Assembly (NCBI GenBank): GCA_964654415.1
Contig: CAZZIP010000001.1
Span: 248,001 to 312,000, forward strand
Direction of reading: 5' to 3'
DNA from: Methylohalobius sp964654415
GTDB taxonomy: Bacteria > Pseudomonadota > Gammaproteobacteria > Methylococcales > Methylothermaceae
Length of the DNA: 64,000 nucleotides
Positions 33,174 to 42,229 of the stretch are shown here, one piece after another. Both the position numbers and the translations under genes were made by a program. Numbering within the stretch: the first letter of the stretch is position 1; each line of letters opens with the position of its first letter. Under the pieces are notes generated by a model. That model ran no database searches. It had not been told where the DNA came from and saw only the letters and a list, made by a program, of their open reading frames with translations.

Positions 33174-34841
33174 TCAGTGAGACAGGCGTTTGTACTTGAT
33201 CCGGTGCGGGCGGTCGGCCTCCTCGCCCAGGCGACGCCTGCGGTCGGCTTCGTAGTCGGCGTAGTTGCCTTCGAACCAAACCACTCGGCTATCGCCTTCG
33301 AAGGCCAAAATGTGGGTTGCGATCCGGTCCAGGAACCAGCGGTCGTGGGAGATCACCACCGCACAGCCGGGAAAAGCTAGCAGCGCTTCCTCCAAGGCCC
33401 GCAGGGTTTCCACGTCAAGATCGTTGGTGGGTTCGTCCAACAGCAGCAAGTTGCCGCCGCTTTTTAAGAGTTTGGCCAGGTGCACCCGATTGCGCTCGCC
33501 GCCGGAAAGGTCGCGGATCCTCTTTTGCTGATCCGGGCCGCGGAAATTGAAGCGGCTGACATAAGCGCGCGAAGGGGTTTTGTAGGTGCCCACCTCGATG
33601 GTATCCAGGCCGCCAGAGATTTCCTCCCACACGGTTTTGTTCGGGTCTAAAGCCTCGCGGCTTTGATCCACATAGGCTAGCTTGACCGTCTCGCCGATGC
33701 GGATGGTACCGGCGTCTGGGGCTTCTTGGCCGACGATCATCCGAAACAGGGTGGTTTTCCCAGCGCCGTTGGGGCCGATGACTCCGACGATGCCTCCGGG
33801 AGGCAGGCTAAAACTCAAATCGTCGATGAGCAGCCTGTCGCCATAGCCCTTTTTGAGATGCTCGACCTCCACTACTAGGTCCCCCAAGCGCGGTCCCGGC
33901 GGGATGTAGATTTCGCGGGTCTCAGAGCGCTTTTGGAACTCCTGCGAGCTGAGTTCCTCGAACCGCGCAAGGCGCGCTTTGGATTTGGCGTGGCGGCCTT
34001 TGGGATTGCTCCTGACCCATTCAAGTTCTGCCTGCATCGCTTTGATCCTGGCGGTTTCCTGCTTTTGCTCCGTTTCCAGGCGGATTTCTTTCTGCTCCAG
34101 CCAGGAGGAATAGTTGCCCTGCCAAGGGATGCCGTGGCCGCGGTCGAGTTCCAGGATCCAGCCGGCGACGTTGTCGAGGAAATAGCGGTCGTGGGTGACC
34201 GCGATCACGGTGCCGGGATATTCTTGCAGATACCGCTCCAGCCAGGCCACCGACTCGGCGTCCAAGTGGTTTGTGGGTTCGTCTAGGAGCAGCATGTCGG
34301 GATTGGACAAAAGCAGCCGGCATAAAGCCACGCGCCGTTTCTCTCCGCCGGACAGGGTGGCGGTCTTGGCGTCCCAATCCGGCAGTCGCAAGGCGTCGGC
34401 GGCGATCTCCAACCGGCGCCCCAGGTTCCAGCCGTCCAAGCTGTCAATCTCGGCCTGGAGTTCGGCCTGTTCGGCCAGGAGCTTTTCGAAGTCGGCATTT
34501 GGGTCGGCAAACGCGGCGCTGACTTCTTCGAAGCGTCTAAGCGCTTCGACCACCTTGGCGACCCCTTCTTCGACCACTTCGCGCACCGTCTTTTCTGGAT
34601 CGAGCACCGGCTCCTGAGGAAGATAGCCGATGCGGATGCCGGGCATGGGCCGGGCTTCGCCGTCGTATTCCTGATCCACCCCGGCCATGATTTTGAGCAG
34701 AGTGGACTTACCCGAACCGTTGAGGCCCAAAACGCCGATCTTGGCGCCTGGGAAGAAGGACAGGGAGATGTCCTTGAGGATAGTCCGGTTGGGTGGCACG
34801 ATCTTGCTCACCCGGTGCATGGTGTAGATATATTGGGCCAT
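33174..34841 (-). CDS. ettA: Energy-dependent translational throttle protein EttA (ABC-F)
   Basis: 555 residues with two ABC cassettes and no membrane part. Domain 1: GVLGLNGSGKSTLL (Walker A), LSGGEKRRVALCRLLL, MLLLDEPTNHLD. Domain 2: GVIGPNGAGKTTLF, LSGGERNRVHLAKLL, LLLLDEPTNDLD. The linker with SNPKGRHAKSKARLARFEEL and the arm insertion are typical of EttA, which binds the ribosomal E site and gates translation initiation according to ATP/ADP. The length equals that of E. coli EttA. A 121-base gap divides it from divergent glyA. Confidence 0.95.
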   Translation of the reverse strand: MAQYIYTMHRVSKIVPPNRTILKDISLSFFPGAKIGVLGLNGSGKSTLLKIMAGVDQEYDGEARPMPGIRIGYLPQEPVLDPEKTVREVVEEGVAKVVEALRRFEEVSAAFADPNADFEKLLAEQAELQAEIDSLDGWNLGRRLEIAADALRLPDWDAKTATLSGGEKRRVALCRLLLSNPDMLLLDEPTNHLDAESVAWLERYLQEYPGTVIAVTHDRYFLDNVAGWILELDRGHGIPWQGNYSSWLEQKEIRLETEQKQETARIKAMQAELEWVRSNPKGRHAKSKARLARFEELSSQEFQKRSETREIYIPPGPRLGDLVVEVEHLKKGYGDRLLIDDLSFSLPPGGIVGVIGPNGAGKTTLFRMIVGQEAPDAGTIRIGETVKLAYVDQSREALDPNKTVWEEISGGLDTIEVGTYKTPSRAYVSRFNFRGPDQQKRIRDLSGGERNRVHLAKLLKSGGNLLLLDEPTNDLDVETLRALEEALLAFPGCAVVISHDRWFLDRIATHILAFEGDSRVVWFEGNYADYEADRRRRLGEEADRPHRIKYKRLSH

Positions 34842-34962
34842 AAAATCAACGTGTGTGGTTCAATTTAAGGTGGGAATTGTACCGGATTTTGCTGGCTGCC
34901 GCGGTGTCCAGCGCTTAAAATGAAAACATTTTTACGGACCATCATCCTAAGACGGAGGAGTT

Positions 34963-36219
34963 ATGTTCAGCAAGGGGATGGAGATCGCCGGCTTCGACGA
35001 TGATTTGTGGGAGGCGATCCAGGGTGAATTCAATCGCCAGGAGGACCACATCGAGCTCATCGCTTCGGAAAACTACGCCAGTCCTAGAGTCCTCGAGGCT
35101 CAGGGGACGGTGCTTACCAATAAATACGCGGAAGGGTATCCTGGCAGGCGCTATTACGGCGGCTGCGAGTATGTGGACGTGGTCGAACAGCTCGCCATCG
35201 AGCGCGCCAAGGCTTTGTTCGGGGCCGATTACGCCAACGTCCAGCCACATTCCGGCTCGCAGGCCAATCAGGCGGTTTACCTGGCGCTGCTTGAGCCGGG
35301 AGACACCATCCTGGGGATGAGTTTGGCCCACGGCGGACATCTGACCCACGGCGCCCGGGTCAATTTCTCCGGCAAGCTGTTCAACGCTGTACAGTACGGA
35401 ATTCGCCTCGATACCGGCGAGATCGATTATGACCAGGTCGAGGCCCTGGCCAGGGAGCATAATCCAAAGTTGATTGTAGCCGGATTTTCGGCGTATTCCA
35501 GGGTGATCGACTGGCAAAGGTTTCGTACCGCGGCCGATGCGGTCGGTGCCTTTCTGATGGTAGACATGGCTCACGTAGCCGGGCTGGTTGCCGCCGGGCT
35601 TTACCCCAACCCGGTACCGGTGGCAGATGTAGTCACTTCCACCACCCACAAAACCTTGCGTGGCCCGCGCGGCGGGTTGATCTTGGCCAAAGCCAATCCA
35701 GAGGTGGAGAAGAAGCTAAGTGCCACAGTTTTTCCGGGGATTCAAGGGGGTCCCCTGATGCACGTGATCGCTGCCAAGGCGGTGGCGTTCAAAGAGGCGA
35801 TGGAACCGGAATTTCGTGACTATCAAAAACAGGTGGTGGAGAACGCCCGCGCCATGGCAACTACTTTCATGGAACGAGGGTATAAAATCGTCTCCGGCGG
35901 CACCGACAATCATCTGTTTTTGGTAGATCTCACGCCCAAAGGGCTGACCGGCAAGCAGGCTGAGGAGGCCTTGGGAAAAGCCCATATCACCGTCAACAAA
36001 AACGCGATACCGAACGATCCTCAGTCGCCGTTCGTGACCAGCGGTATTCGGGTCGGCACCCCGGCGGTGACCACCCGCGGGTTTGGAGCCAAAGAGTGTC
36101 AGGAATTAGCCGGGTGGATGGTCGAGGTGCTGGACAACATAGACAGCGAGCAGGTGATCGAACGAATCCGGGAGCAAGTCATGCAACTGTGCCGACGCTT
36201 TCCGGTCTATGGCAGTTGA
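34963..36219 (+). CDS. glyA: Serine hydroxymethyltransferase
   Basis: 418 residues, the full family length. It interconverts serine and glycine with tetrahydrofolate. The PLP lysine is Lys230 in STTHKTLRGPRGG; HSGSQANQAVY and DMAHVAGLVA are the other PLP-pocket motifs. A strong ribosome-binding site (GGAGG) precedes the ATG. In the 121 bases upstream a TAAAAT at 34916-34921 could be the -10 of its promoter, but the -35 is unconvincing. It heads the glyA-nrdR-rib-nusB-thiL-pgpA run. Confidence 0.97.
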   Translation: MFSKGMEIAGFDDDLWEAIQGEFNRQEDHIELIASENYASPRVLEAQGTVLTNKYAEGYPGRRYYGGCEYVDVVEQLAIERAKALFGADYANVQPHSGSQANQAVYLALLEPGDTILGMSLAHGGHLTHGARVNFSGKLFNAVQYGIRLDTGEIDYDQVEALAREHNPKLIVAGFSAYSRVIDWQRFRTAADAVGAFLMVDMAHVAGLVAAGLYPNPVPVADVVTSTTHKTLRGPRGGLILAKANPEVEKKLSATVFPGIQGGPLMHVIAAKAVAFKEAMEPEFRDYQKQVVENARAMATTFMERGYKIVSGGTDNHLFLVDLTPKGLTGKQAEEALGKAHITVNKNAIPNDPQSPFVTSGIRVGTPAVTTRGFGAKECQELAGWMVEVLDNIDSEQVIERIREQVMQLCRRFPVYGS

Positions 36220-36255
36220 GCTTGGAACCTAGGACGCCTTTTAAAGACGAGATCA

Positions 36256-36708
36256 ATGCATTGCCCGTTTTGTAACGCCCAAGATACCCGGGTGATCGAC
36301 TCGCGCCTGACTCCAGACGCCAAGGTGCGACGGCGACGCGAGTGCGTTCAGTGTCGAGAGCGGTTCACTACTTATGAAACCGCAGAGCTTTCTCTACCCT
36401 GGGTGGTCAAGCGCGATGGTCGCCGGGAGGCCTTCGACGAGGACAAGTTGCGCGCCGGATTGCTGCGGGCTCTAGAGAAACGGCCGGTGGCGAGCGAGCG
36501 GGTGGAAGCGATCATCCAACGGCTCAAGCGGACGCTTCTGCGCGGGGGGGAACGCGAAGTGCCTTCGCGCCAGATCGGAGAGATGGTAATGGAAGAGCTG
36601 AAAGGTTTAGATCGCGTCGCTTATGTGCGGTTCGCCTCGGTGTATCGCAGTTTCGAGGACGTCAGCGAATTTCGCAAGGTCATCGAGGGGTTGGAAGAGA
36701 GCGGTTGA
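36256..36708 (+). CDS. nrdR: Transcriptional repressor NrdR
   Basis: 150 residues: an N-terminal zinc ribbon (MHCPFC and RECVQCRERF) followed by an ATP-cone (VKRDGRREAFDEDKLRAGLLRAL). It senses dATP/ATP and represses ribonucleotide reductase genes by binding NrdR boxes. It lies 36 bases after glyA and 33 before ribD, the usual gammaproteobacterial order. No NrdR box was sought outside this operon. Confidence 0.96.
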   Translation: MHCPFCNAQDTRVIDSRLTPDAKVRRRRECVQCRERFTTYETAELSLPWVVKRDGRREAFDEDKLRAGLLRALEKRPVASERVEAIIQRLKRTLLRGGEREVPSRQIGEMVMEELKGLDRVAYVRFASVYRSFEDVSEFRKVIEGLEESG

Positions 36709-36741
36709 GATTTCGAATTCGTCCCTGAACTCCCAGACAAG

Positions 36742-37845
36742 ATGAGCGCTCGTCCCGATGACTTGGTTTATATGGCCAGGGCTTTGGCCTTGGCCAGGCG
36801 CGGCCTGTATACCACCGATCCCAACCCGCGCGTCGGATGTGTGCTGGTGCGTGACGGGAAGATCATAGGGGAAGGGTGGCACGCCTACGCCGGAGGTCCA
36901 CACGCCGAGATCCAGGCGCTGCAAGCGGCAGGAGAAAACGCGCGCGGGGCCAATTGTTACATTACTTTGGAGCCCTGTTGCCATCATGGGCGCACACCGC
37001 CGTGCAGCGAGGCGCTCGTCCGTGCTGGCATCCGGCGGGTAGTGGTGGCTATGATCGACCCTAACCCCAAGGTAGCCGGCCAAGGATTGGCGCAGCTTCG
37101 GGCAGCGGGAATCGAGACCGTCTGCGGGGTTCTGGAGGAAGAAGCCAGGGCGTTGAACCGCGGCTTCTGCCGGCGCATGCAGTCTGGCCGCCCCTGGGTC
37201 ACCGCTAAACTGGCAGCGAGCTTGGATGGGCGCACCGCAACGGCTTCCGGCGAGAGCCGCTGGATTACCTCTGAGGCGGCGCGGCGCGATGTCCACGCCT
37301 TGAGGGCGGCGAGTTCTGCGATCCTCACCGGGATCGGCACGGTCCTGGAAGATGATCCGGCCTTGACCGCGCGTATGGAGTCGGGCGAGGAAGTCCTCCA
37401 ACCGCTGCGGGTGGTGGTGGATTCGAGACTGAGGATGCCAACCACGGCCCGCATGCTCGGCTTGCCGGGGCGGACCGTGGTGGCCACCGTGTGCGAGGAT
37501 GCTGGTCGGCGCGCATCGTTGGAGCGCGCCGGAGCGGAGGTTTTGGTCCTGCCTCCAGAGGCTACCGGAAGGGTGGATTTGGCAGCGCTGCTTGCAGCTC
37601 TGGCCAAGCTCGAGGTCAACGAAGTTTTGGTAGAAGCGGGGGCAGTGCTCAACGGCGCTCTGGCGGAAGCCGGGCTGGTCGACGAGTGGGTGATATACTT
37701 GGCGCCCTGTTTGCTTGGAGACAGAGGGCGCGGATTGTTCCATTTGCCTGGGGTCCAGACGCTAGCCGAGCGGGTCGAGCTTGAATTTCAAGAGATCCGC
37801 CGGATTGGCCCGGACCTTCGGATTCGATTGAGTTGGAGGAAATAA
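36742..37845 (+). CDS. ribD: Bifunctional riboflavin deaminase/reductase RibD
   Basis: 367 residues. The N-terminal deaminase has the zinc site GGPHAEIQAL (His, Glu) and LEPCCHHGRTPPC (two Cys). The C-terminal reductase begins near SLDGRTATASGESRWIT and ends at LRIRLSWRK. It performs the second and third steps from GTP to the pyrimidine intermediate of riboflavin. It ends six bases before the GTG of ribE. Confidence 0.96.
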   Translation: MSARPDDLVYMARALALARRGLYTTDPNPRVGCVLVRDGKIIGEGWHAYAGGPHAEIQALQAAGENARGANCYITLEPCCHHGRTPPCSEALVRAGIRRVVVAMIDPNPKVAGQGLAQLRAAGIETVCGVLEEEARALNRGFCRRMQSGRPWVTAKLAASLDGRTATASGESRWITSEAARRDVHALRAASSAILTGIGTVLEDDPALTARMESGEEVLQPLRVVVDSRLRMPTTARMLGLPGRTVVATVCEDAGRRASLERAGAEVLVLPPEATGRVDLAALLAALAKLEVNEVLVEAGAVLNGALAEAGLVDEWVIYLAPCLLGDRGRGLFHLPGVQTLAERVELEFQEIRRIGPDLRIRLSWRK

Positions 37846-37850
37846 ATTAC

Positions 37851-38501
37851 GTGTTTACCGGTATCGTTCAGGCCATCGGCAAGATCGAGGCCATCGTCCC
37901 TAAAGGCGGCGACGTTCGCTTGACCCTCGCTTGCGGCAAGCTGCCGTTGGAACAGGTGCGGATCGGGGACAGCATTGCCGTGAGCGGAGTTTGTCTGACT
38001 GCGGTGGCGCTGACTGGGAGCGGTTTTGCCGCCGACGTCTCGCGCGAAACCCTAAATTGCACCACTTTGGGCGAGGCGCGCGTCGGCACTCTGGTAAATC
38101 TGGAATTAGCCATGACGCCTTCCGCCCGATTCGGCGGCCACCTCGTTTCCGGGCATGTAGACGGCGTCGGCAGCGTCACTGCCAGGTGGGAGGACGGCCG
38201 TTCGGTGCGGTTTCGGATCGAGGCGCCCAAGGAACTTGCCCGTTACATCGCAGCCAAAGGTTCAATCTGCGTGGACGGTATCAGCCTGACCGTGAACCGG
38301 GTGGAGGGAGCCGCGTTCGAGGTCAATATTGTCCCTCACACCTTGGTTGAGACTACCTTGGGGATGACTCCGGTGGGCGCCAGGGTGAATCTGGAGGTGG
38401 ACCTAATCGCCCGCTATCTAGAGCGCCTGCTGCTCGGGGAACGGGCTGCAGAGGCAGGAGTAAGCTTGGAGCTTTTGATAAAACGCAGCGGATTGGTATG
38501 A
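37851..38501 (+). CDS. ribE: Riboflavin synthase (alpha chain)
   Basis: 216 residues, two repeated lumazine-binding barrels: FTGIVQAIGKIE with SIAVSGVCLTAV, and SGHVDGVGSV with SICVDGISLTVNRV. The enzyme dismutates two lumazine molecules to riboflavin. The start is the GTG at 37851, where the protein reads MFTGIVQ as in all relatives; GGAGG lies 11 bases before it, and an upstream ATG at 37833 would add six unlike residues inside ribD. The stop overlaps the ribB start by ATGA. Confidence 0.95.
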   Translation: MFTGIVQAIGKIEAIVPKGGDVRLTLACGKLPLEQVRIGDSIAVSGVCLTAVALTGSGFAADVSRETLNCTTLGEARVGTLVNLELAMTPSARFGGHLVSGHVDGVGSVTARWEDGRSVRFRIEAPKELARYIAAKGSICVDGISLTVNRVEGAAFEVNIVPHTLVETTLGMTPVGARVNLEVDLIARYLERLLLGERAAEAGVSLELLIKRSGLV

Positions 38502-39601
38502 ACACCATCGAGGAGATCATCGAAGAGTTGCGGCAAGGGCGCATGGTCGTGATCATGGACGACGAATCGAGGGAGAACGAAGGCGATCTGGTCTTGGCCG
38601 CGAGCTTCACCCGACCCGAGGACATCAACTTCATGGCCCGCTATGCCCGTGGCTTGATCTGTCTTACTTTGACCCGCGAGCGCTGCCAGCAACTGCGCCT
38701 GCCGCTGATGGTCAACGAAAATCAAACTCCCCATCGGACGAACTTTACCGTTTCGATCGACGCCGCCTCGGGGATCACTACCGGGATCTCCGCTGCCGAT
38801 AGGGCCCGCACCATCCAGGTGGCGGTCGCCCCTGGGGCGCGGCCAGAGGATTTAGTCCAGCCCGGACACATCTTCCCGCTCATGGCCCATCCCGGCGGGG
38901 TCCTAAGCCGCGCCGGGCACACCGAGGCTGGCTGTGACCTGGCGCGGCTGGCAGGGCTGGAACCGGCGGCGGTGATCGTCGAGATCTTGAACGAAGACGG
39001 CAGCATGGCCAGAAGGCCACAGCTTGAACAATTTGCCCGCGAGCACGGGCTTAAGATCGGCACCATCGCGGATCTGATCCGCTACCGGATGGAGAACGAA
39101 AAGACCGTCGAGCGCGTAAGCGAATGCCGATTCCCGACTGAATATGGGGAATTTCACTTGATTGCGTTTCAAGACAAAGTCGATAATAAACTTCACCTGG
39201 CGCTGGTGATGGGGGATGTGGCAGGAGACGAGCCGGTCTTGGTGCGCGTCCACGCCCGAAACCTGTTGAGCGATCTTTTGGCCTCCAAGCGCGAGCCGGG
39301 GATGCCGCTGCGCTGTGCCATGCGGCGCATCGCTAAGGAAGGGCGAGGAATTTTAGTAGTCATCCGCAACGAAGAGGACACCAAGTCGCTGGTGGAAAAA
39401 ATCCATCGTTACCAGCTGCAGGATCATGGGCTCGAGCTGTCCCACGAGGATGTCCCGGCGGAGGATTGGCGCACCACTGGCACCGGTGCCCAGATCTTAG
39501 CTGACCTTAAAGTGCATAAGCTTCGGGTGTTGGGGGCGCCGAAAAAGTTCAAAGGTCTGCCTGGCTTTGGCTTGGAAGTCGTCGAGTACGTGGAGATTTG
39601 A
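38498..39601 (+). CDS. ribB: 3,4-dihydroxy-2-butanone-4-phosphate synthase with degenerate GTP cyclohydrolase II domain (RibBX type)
   Basis: 367 residues. The N-terminal half is a complete DHBP synthase: VIMDDESRENEGDLV, TTGISAADRARTI and AHPGGVLSRAGHTEAG. The C-terminal half has the cyclohydrolase II outline and ends TGTGAQILADLKVHKL, but lacks the zinc cysteines and the SxxCxTGD/RCDCG motif (it reads VRVHARNLLSDLLASKREPG). It should make only the four-carbon unit, and GTP cyclohydrolase II must be encoded elsewhere. Such RibBX proteins occur in several gammaproteobacteria. Confidence 0.94.
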   Translation: MNTIEEIIEELRQGRMVVIMDDESRENEGDLVLAASFTRPEDINFMARYARGLICLTLTRERCQQLRLPLMVNENQTPHRTNFTVSIDAASGITTGISAADRARTIQVAVAPGARPEDLVQPGHIFPLMAHPGGVLSRAGHTEAGCDLARLAGLEPAAVIVEILNEDGSMARRPQLEQFAREHGLKIGTIADLIRYRMENEKTVERVSECRFPTEYGEFHLIAFQDKVDNKLHLALVMGDVAGDEPVLVRVHARNLLSDLLASKREPGMPLRCAMRRIAKEGRGILVVIRNEEDTKSLVEKIHRYQLQDHGLELSHEDVPAEDWRTTGTGAQILADLKVHKLRVLGAPKKFKGLPGFGLEVVEYVEI

Positions 39602-39607
39602 GGAGTT

Positions 39608-40087
39608 ATGCGCGAGATTCAAACCCTCGAAGGAGACCTAAACGCGGCCGGAATGCGGTTTTGCCTGGTGGTTTCCCGCTTTAACGGATTCATCGTCGAA
39701 CAGCTTCAGCAAGGAGCGGTAGAGGGATTGCTGCGCCATGGGGCAGACCCTGAAGCCATCCGGGTGGTCAAAGTGCCCGGGGCGTTCGAACTGCCACTGG
39801 CGATCCAGGCGGTGGCGCAGCGCGGCGGAGTGGATGCCGTCATCGCTCTGGCAGCGGTGATCCGAGGAGCGACAAAGCATTTCGATTACGTTGCCGGCGA
39901 ATGCGTTAAAGGCATAACGGCGGCCATGCTGCAATATCGCCTCCCGGTAGCGCTGGGCGTTCTCACCTGCGATACCATCGAACAAGCCATCGAACGGGCT
40001 GGCACCAAAGCTGGCAACAAGGGATTCGATGCGGCGATGGCGGCGATCGAGATGGTCGCCCTCTTGCGCCGTCTGGAGGGCGCATGA
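39608..40087 (+). CDS. ribH: 6,7-dimethyl-8-ribityllumazine synthase
   Basis: 159 residues: VVSRFNGFIVEQL, VPGAFELPLAIQ, ALAAVIRGATKHFDYV (with the catalytic His region) and LGVLTCDTIEQAIERAGTKAGNKG are the family motifs. It joins the ribB and ribD products to lumazine, the substrate of RibE. It follows ribB after six bases and overlaps nusB by ATGA. Confidence 0.97.
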   Translation: MREIQTLEGDLNAAGMRFCLVVSRFNGFIVEQLQQGAVEGLLRHGADPEAIRVVKVPGAFELPLAIQAVAQRGGVDAVIALAAVIRGATKHFDYVAGECVKGITAAMLQYRLPVALGVLTCDTIEQAIERAGTKAGNKGFDAAMAAIEMVALLRRLEGA

Positions 40088-40539
40088 AAAAAAAGCCTAA
40101 GGCGACTCGCAGCGGGGCGCGCCGCTGCGCCCTGCAAGCGCTGTATCAGTGGCAAGTGACGGGTCTTTCTCCGACCGAGATCGAACGCCAGTTTTTGGAG
40201 GAGCACGATACCGGTGATGCCCAGTTGGATTACTTTTCCGAGCTGCTGCACGGCGTGGTCGAACATCGCGTGGCCATCGACGAAGCGCTGTCCCGCTTTG
40301 CCGATCGGCCGGTGGAGGAGATCGATCCCATCGAACGCGCGATTTTGCGGCTCGGAGCCTACGAGTTAATCTACCGGAAGGAAGTTCCTTACCGGGCAGT
40401 CTTGAACGAGGCGATCAATCTCGCAAAGAGCTTTGGGGCCACTCACAAGAGCTATAAATACGTCAACGGGGTTCTGGACAAACTCGCCCATCAGGTCCGA
40501 GCCGACGAAACTACAGATTTTCAACCGCGCTTGGCTTGA
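40084..40539 (+). CDS. nusB: Transcription antitermination protein NusB
   Basis: 151 residues, all helical. SGARRCALQALYQWQVTG is the N-terminal RNA-binding region, DPIERAILRLGAYELIYRKEVPYRAVLNEAINLAKSFG the family core. It works with NusE (S10) at boxA of rRNA operons. It begins ATGAAAAAAAAG in an overlap with ribH and precedes thiL by three bases. Confidence 0.96.
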   Translation: MKKKPKATRSGARRCALQALYQWQVTGLSPTEIERQFLEEHDTGDAQLDYFSELLHGVVEHRVAIDEALSRFADRPVEEIDPIERAILRLGAYELIYRKEVPYRAVLNEAINLAKSFGATHKSYKYVNGVLDKLAHQVRADETTDFQPRLA

Positions 40540-40542
40540 TCC

Positions 40543-41487
40543 TTGGACGAGTTCGACATTATCCAGCGTTTTTTCACCCATCCCGCTTGCCGTGCTCAGA
40601 CTCGCATGGGGGTTGGGGATGATTGTGCCCTGCTGGCCCCTCGTCGCGGTCAGAGCTTGGCGGCTACCATCGATACTCTGGTCAGCGGGGTGCATTTTCT
40701 CCCAGACATAGATCCCGTCAGCCTCGGCCACCGCGCGCTGGCAGTGAATTTAAGCGATCTGGCGGCGATGGGGGCCGAACCTGCCTGGGCCTTGCTCGCT
40801 TTGACCCTGCCTGAGGCAGATGCTACATGGCTGGAGGGCTTCGCCCGAGGGTTCTTTGCTTTGGCCGAGCGCTACCGGGTGGATTTGGTCGGCGGCGACA
40901 CCACCCGCGGCCCGCTGAGCGTTACCGTTCAGGCGTTGGGCTGGGTGCCGGAATCTGAGGCGCTCCGGCGATCGGCGGCGCAAGTTGGGGATTGGGTGTG
41001 CTTGAGCGGACGATTGGGGGAAGCCGGGCTAGGCTTGAAGATGCTCCAGGGAGAACTCGCCTGGCAGGATGAGGCGGCCATCGAGCGGCTTTTACGGCCC
41101 GTGCCGCAGGTGGAGTTGGGCCTGGCGCTTAGGGGGCTAGCGCGTGCTTGTATTGATGTCTCCGATGGCCTGGCGCAGGATTTGGGGCATGTGCTTTCCG
41201 CCAGCCAGGTAGGCGCGACTATCGACTGGGAAGCTTTGCCTTTGTCAGAGGCGGTGCACCGGTATATCGACGAGAGCGGTGATTGGCGCTTGCCGCTGTG
41301 CGCCGGGGATGACTACGAATTGTGTTTCACCGTACCCCCGCAGCGGGCTTTGGAATTGGAACGACGCTTGCAGAAGCTCAACCTTACTTGGCATCGCATC
41401 GGCACGATAGAACACCAACCGGGACTGCGTCTCCAGAAAGGAAAACAGGTGATCGATTTTCCACCCATAGGTTATCGCCATTTTTGA
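40543..41487 (+). CDS. thiL: Thiamine-monophosphate kinase
   Basis: 314 residues. GVGDDCALLAP, VNLSDLAAMGAEP, LVGGDTTRGP and CIDVSDGLAQDLGHV bind the metal and ATP; CAGDDYELCFTV is the closing motif. It phosphorylates thiamine monophosphate to the diphosphate. The start is TTG 40543 (reading MDEFDIIQRFF, as in relatives); no ATG fits. The stop overlaps the pgpA ATG by one base (TGATG). Confidence 0.95.
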   Translation: MDEFDIIQRFFTHPACRAQTRMGVGDDCALLAPRRGQSLAATIDTLVSGVHFLPDIDPVSLGHRALAVNLSDLAAMGAEPAWALLALTLPEADATWLEGFARGFFALAERYRVDLVGGDTTRGPLSVTVQALGWVPESEALRRSAAQVGDWVCLSGRLGEAGLGLKMLQGELAWQDEAAIERLLRPVPQVELGLALRGLARACIDVSDGLAQDLGHVLSASQVGATIDWEALPLSEAVHRYIDESGDWRLPLCAGDDYELCFTVPPQRALELERRLQKLNLTWHRIGTIEHQPGLRLQKGKQVIDFPPIGYRHF

Positions 41488-41957
41488 TGAAGCACTCAAA
41501 ACCGACTTTCAAATGGTCCCGTCCGGATCATGTCTTGGCGCTGGGGTTTGGGGCAGGGCTTTCGCCGCTGGCGCCGGGAACGGCAGGTACCTTGGTAGCG
41601 ATTCCTTTGTATTGGGGGCTCAAATCCATCCATCCGGGACTGTTTCTGGCCGCCATCGCGCTGGGACTGGTCGTTGGGGTATATATCTGCAGCCGGGTCA
41701 ACCATGACCTTGGCCAGAACGATCCGCCCGCTATCGTTTGGGACGAGGTAGTTGGCTACTGGATCGCCATGGTCGGCACGCCGCTGACTTGGCAATATGT
41801 GCTGGCTGGTTTTGTGTTGTTCCGCTTGTTCGATATTTGGAAACCGGGACCGATCGCTTGGATCGAGCGAAAGGCAGGCGGGGGACTGGGGGTGATGCTT
41901 GACGACGTACTGGCAGGAGCGCTCACAGCAGTGGTTTTGAACTTTTTGCCGCTTTGA
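41487..41957 (+). CDS. pgpA: Phosphatidylglycerophosphatase A
   Basis: 156 residues with three or four membrane helices. LGFGAGLSPLAPGTAGTLVAIPLYW and NDPPAIVWDEVVGYWIAM carry the acidic active-site residues, and LFDIWKPGPIAWIE is conserved. It removes phosphate from phosphatidylglycerophosphate in the inner membrane. The ATG at 41487 is set by the TGATG junction with thiL; an in-frame ATG at 41322 would put 55 unlike residues inside thiL. It closes the operon. Confidence 0.95.
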   Translation: MKHSKPTFKWSRPDHVLALGFGAGLSPLAPGTAGTLVAIPLYWGLKSIHPGLFLAAIALGLVVGVYICSRVNHDLGQNDPPAIVWDEVVGYWIAMVGTPLTWQYVLAGFVLFRLFDIWKPGPIAWIERKAGGGLGVMLDDVLAGALTAVVLNFLPL

Positions 41958-42008
41958 CCGACTAAGTTGACAAGCAAGGAAGGGGCTTTGAAGGTTCGGG
42001 AATGGGCA

Positions 42009-42038
42009 TTGCAAACCCGAGTGCGTCTTCAGTATAAT
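42009..42038 (+). promoter_or_regulatory. Promoter of the initiator tRNA and the rimP-nusA-infB operon
   Basis: TTGCAA (42009-42014), 18-base spacer, TATAAT (42033-42038), 12 bases before the tRNA. The perfect -10 fits a strong stable-RNA promoter. Confidence 0.8.
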
Positions 42039-42050
42039 TGCCATATCGAA

Positions 42051-42131
<81 letters not shown>

Positions 42132-42155
42132 AGCCCCTTGAATCGGGGCTTTTTA
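42132..42155 (+). terminator. Rho-independent terminator after the initiator tRNA
   Basis: AGCCCC, six-base loop TTGAAT, then C and GGGGCT followed by TTTTATTTT. It starts five bases after the tRNA CCA and 75 bases before rimP. It would release the tRNA transcript and leave read-through to feed the operon. Confidence 0.85.
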
Positions 42156-42229
42156 TTTTCGCACGGAGGCAAGAAAACAAGATGGGCCACAGGCCCATTT
42201 TTTGTGGATGGATGGTTGATTTTTGAGAC

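Noticed and set aside
34942..35649. Open frame on the minus strand opposite glyA
   Set aside because: Antisense shadow of a highly conserved gene, with no plausible domain.
36607..37743. Long open frame on the minus strand opposite nrdR and ribD
   Set aside because: It is the mirror of GC-rich codons, shows no family motif, and both plus-strand genes are certain.
37840..38500. FMN riboswitch expected near riboflavin genes
   Set aside because: The rib genes overlap or are a few bases apart, leaving no room, and no leader of the needed size exists upstream of ribD.
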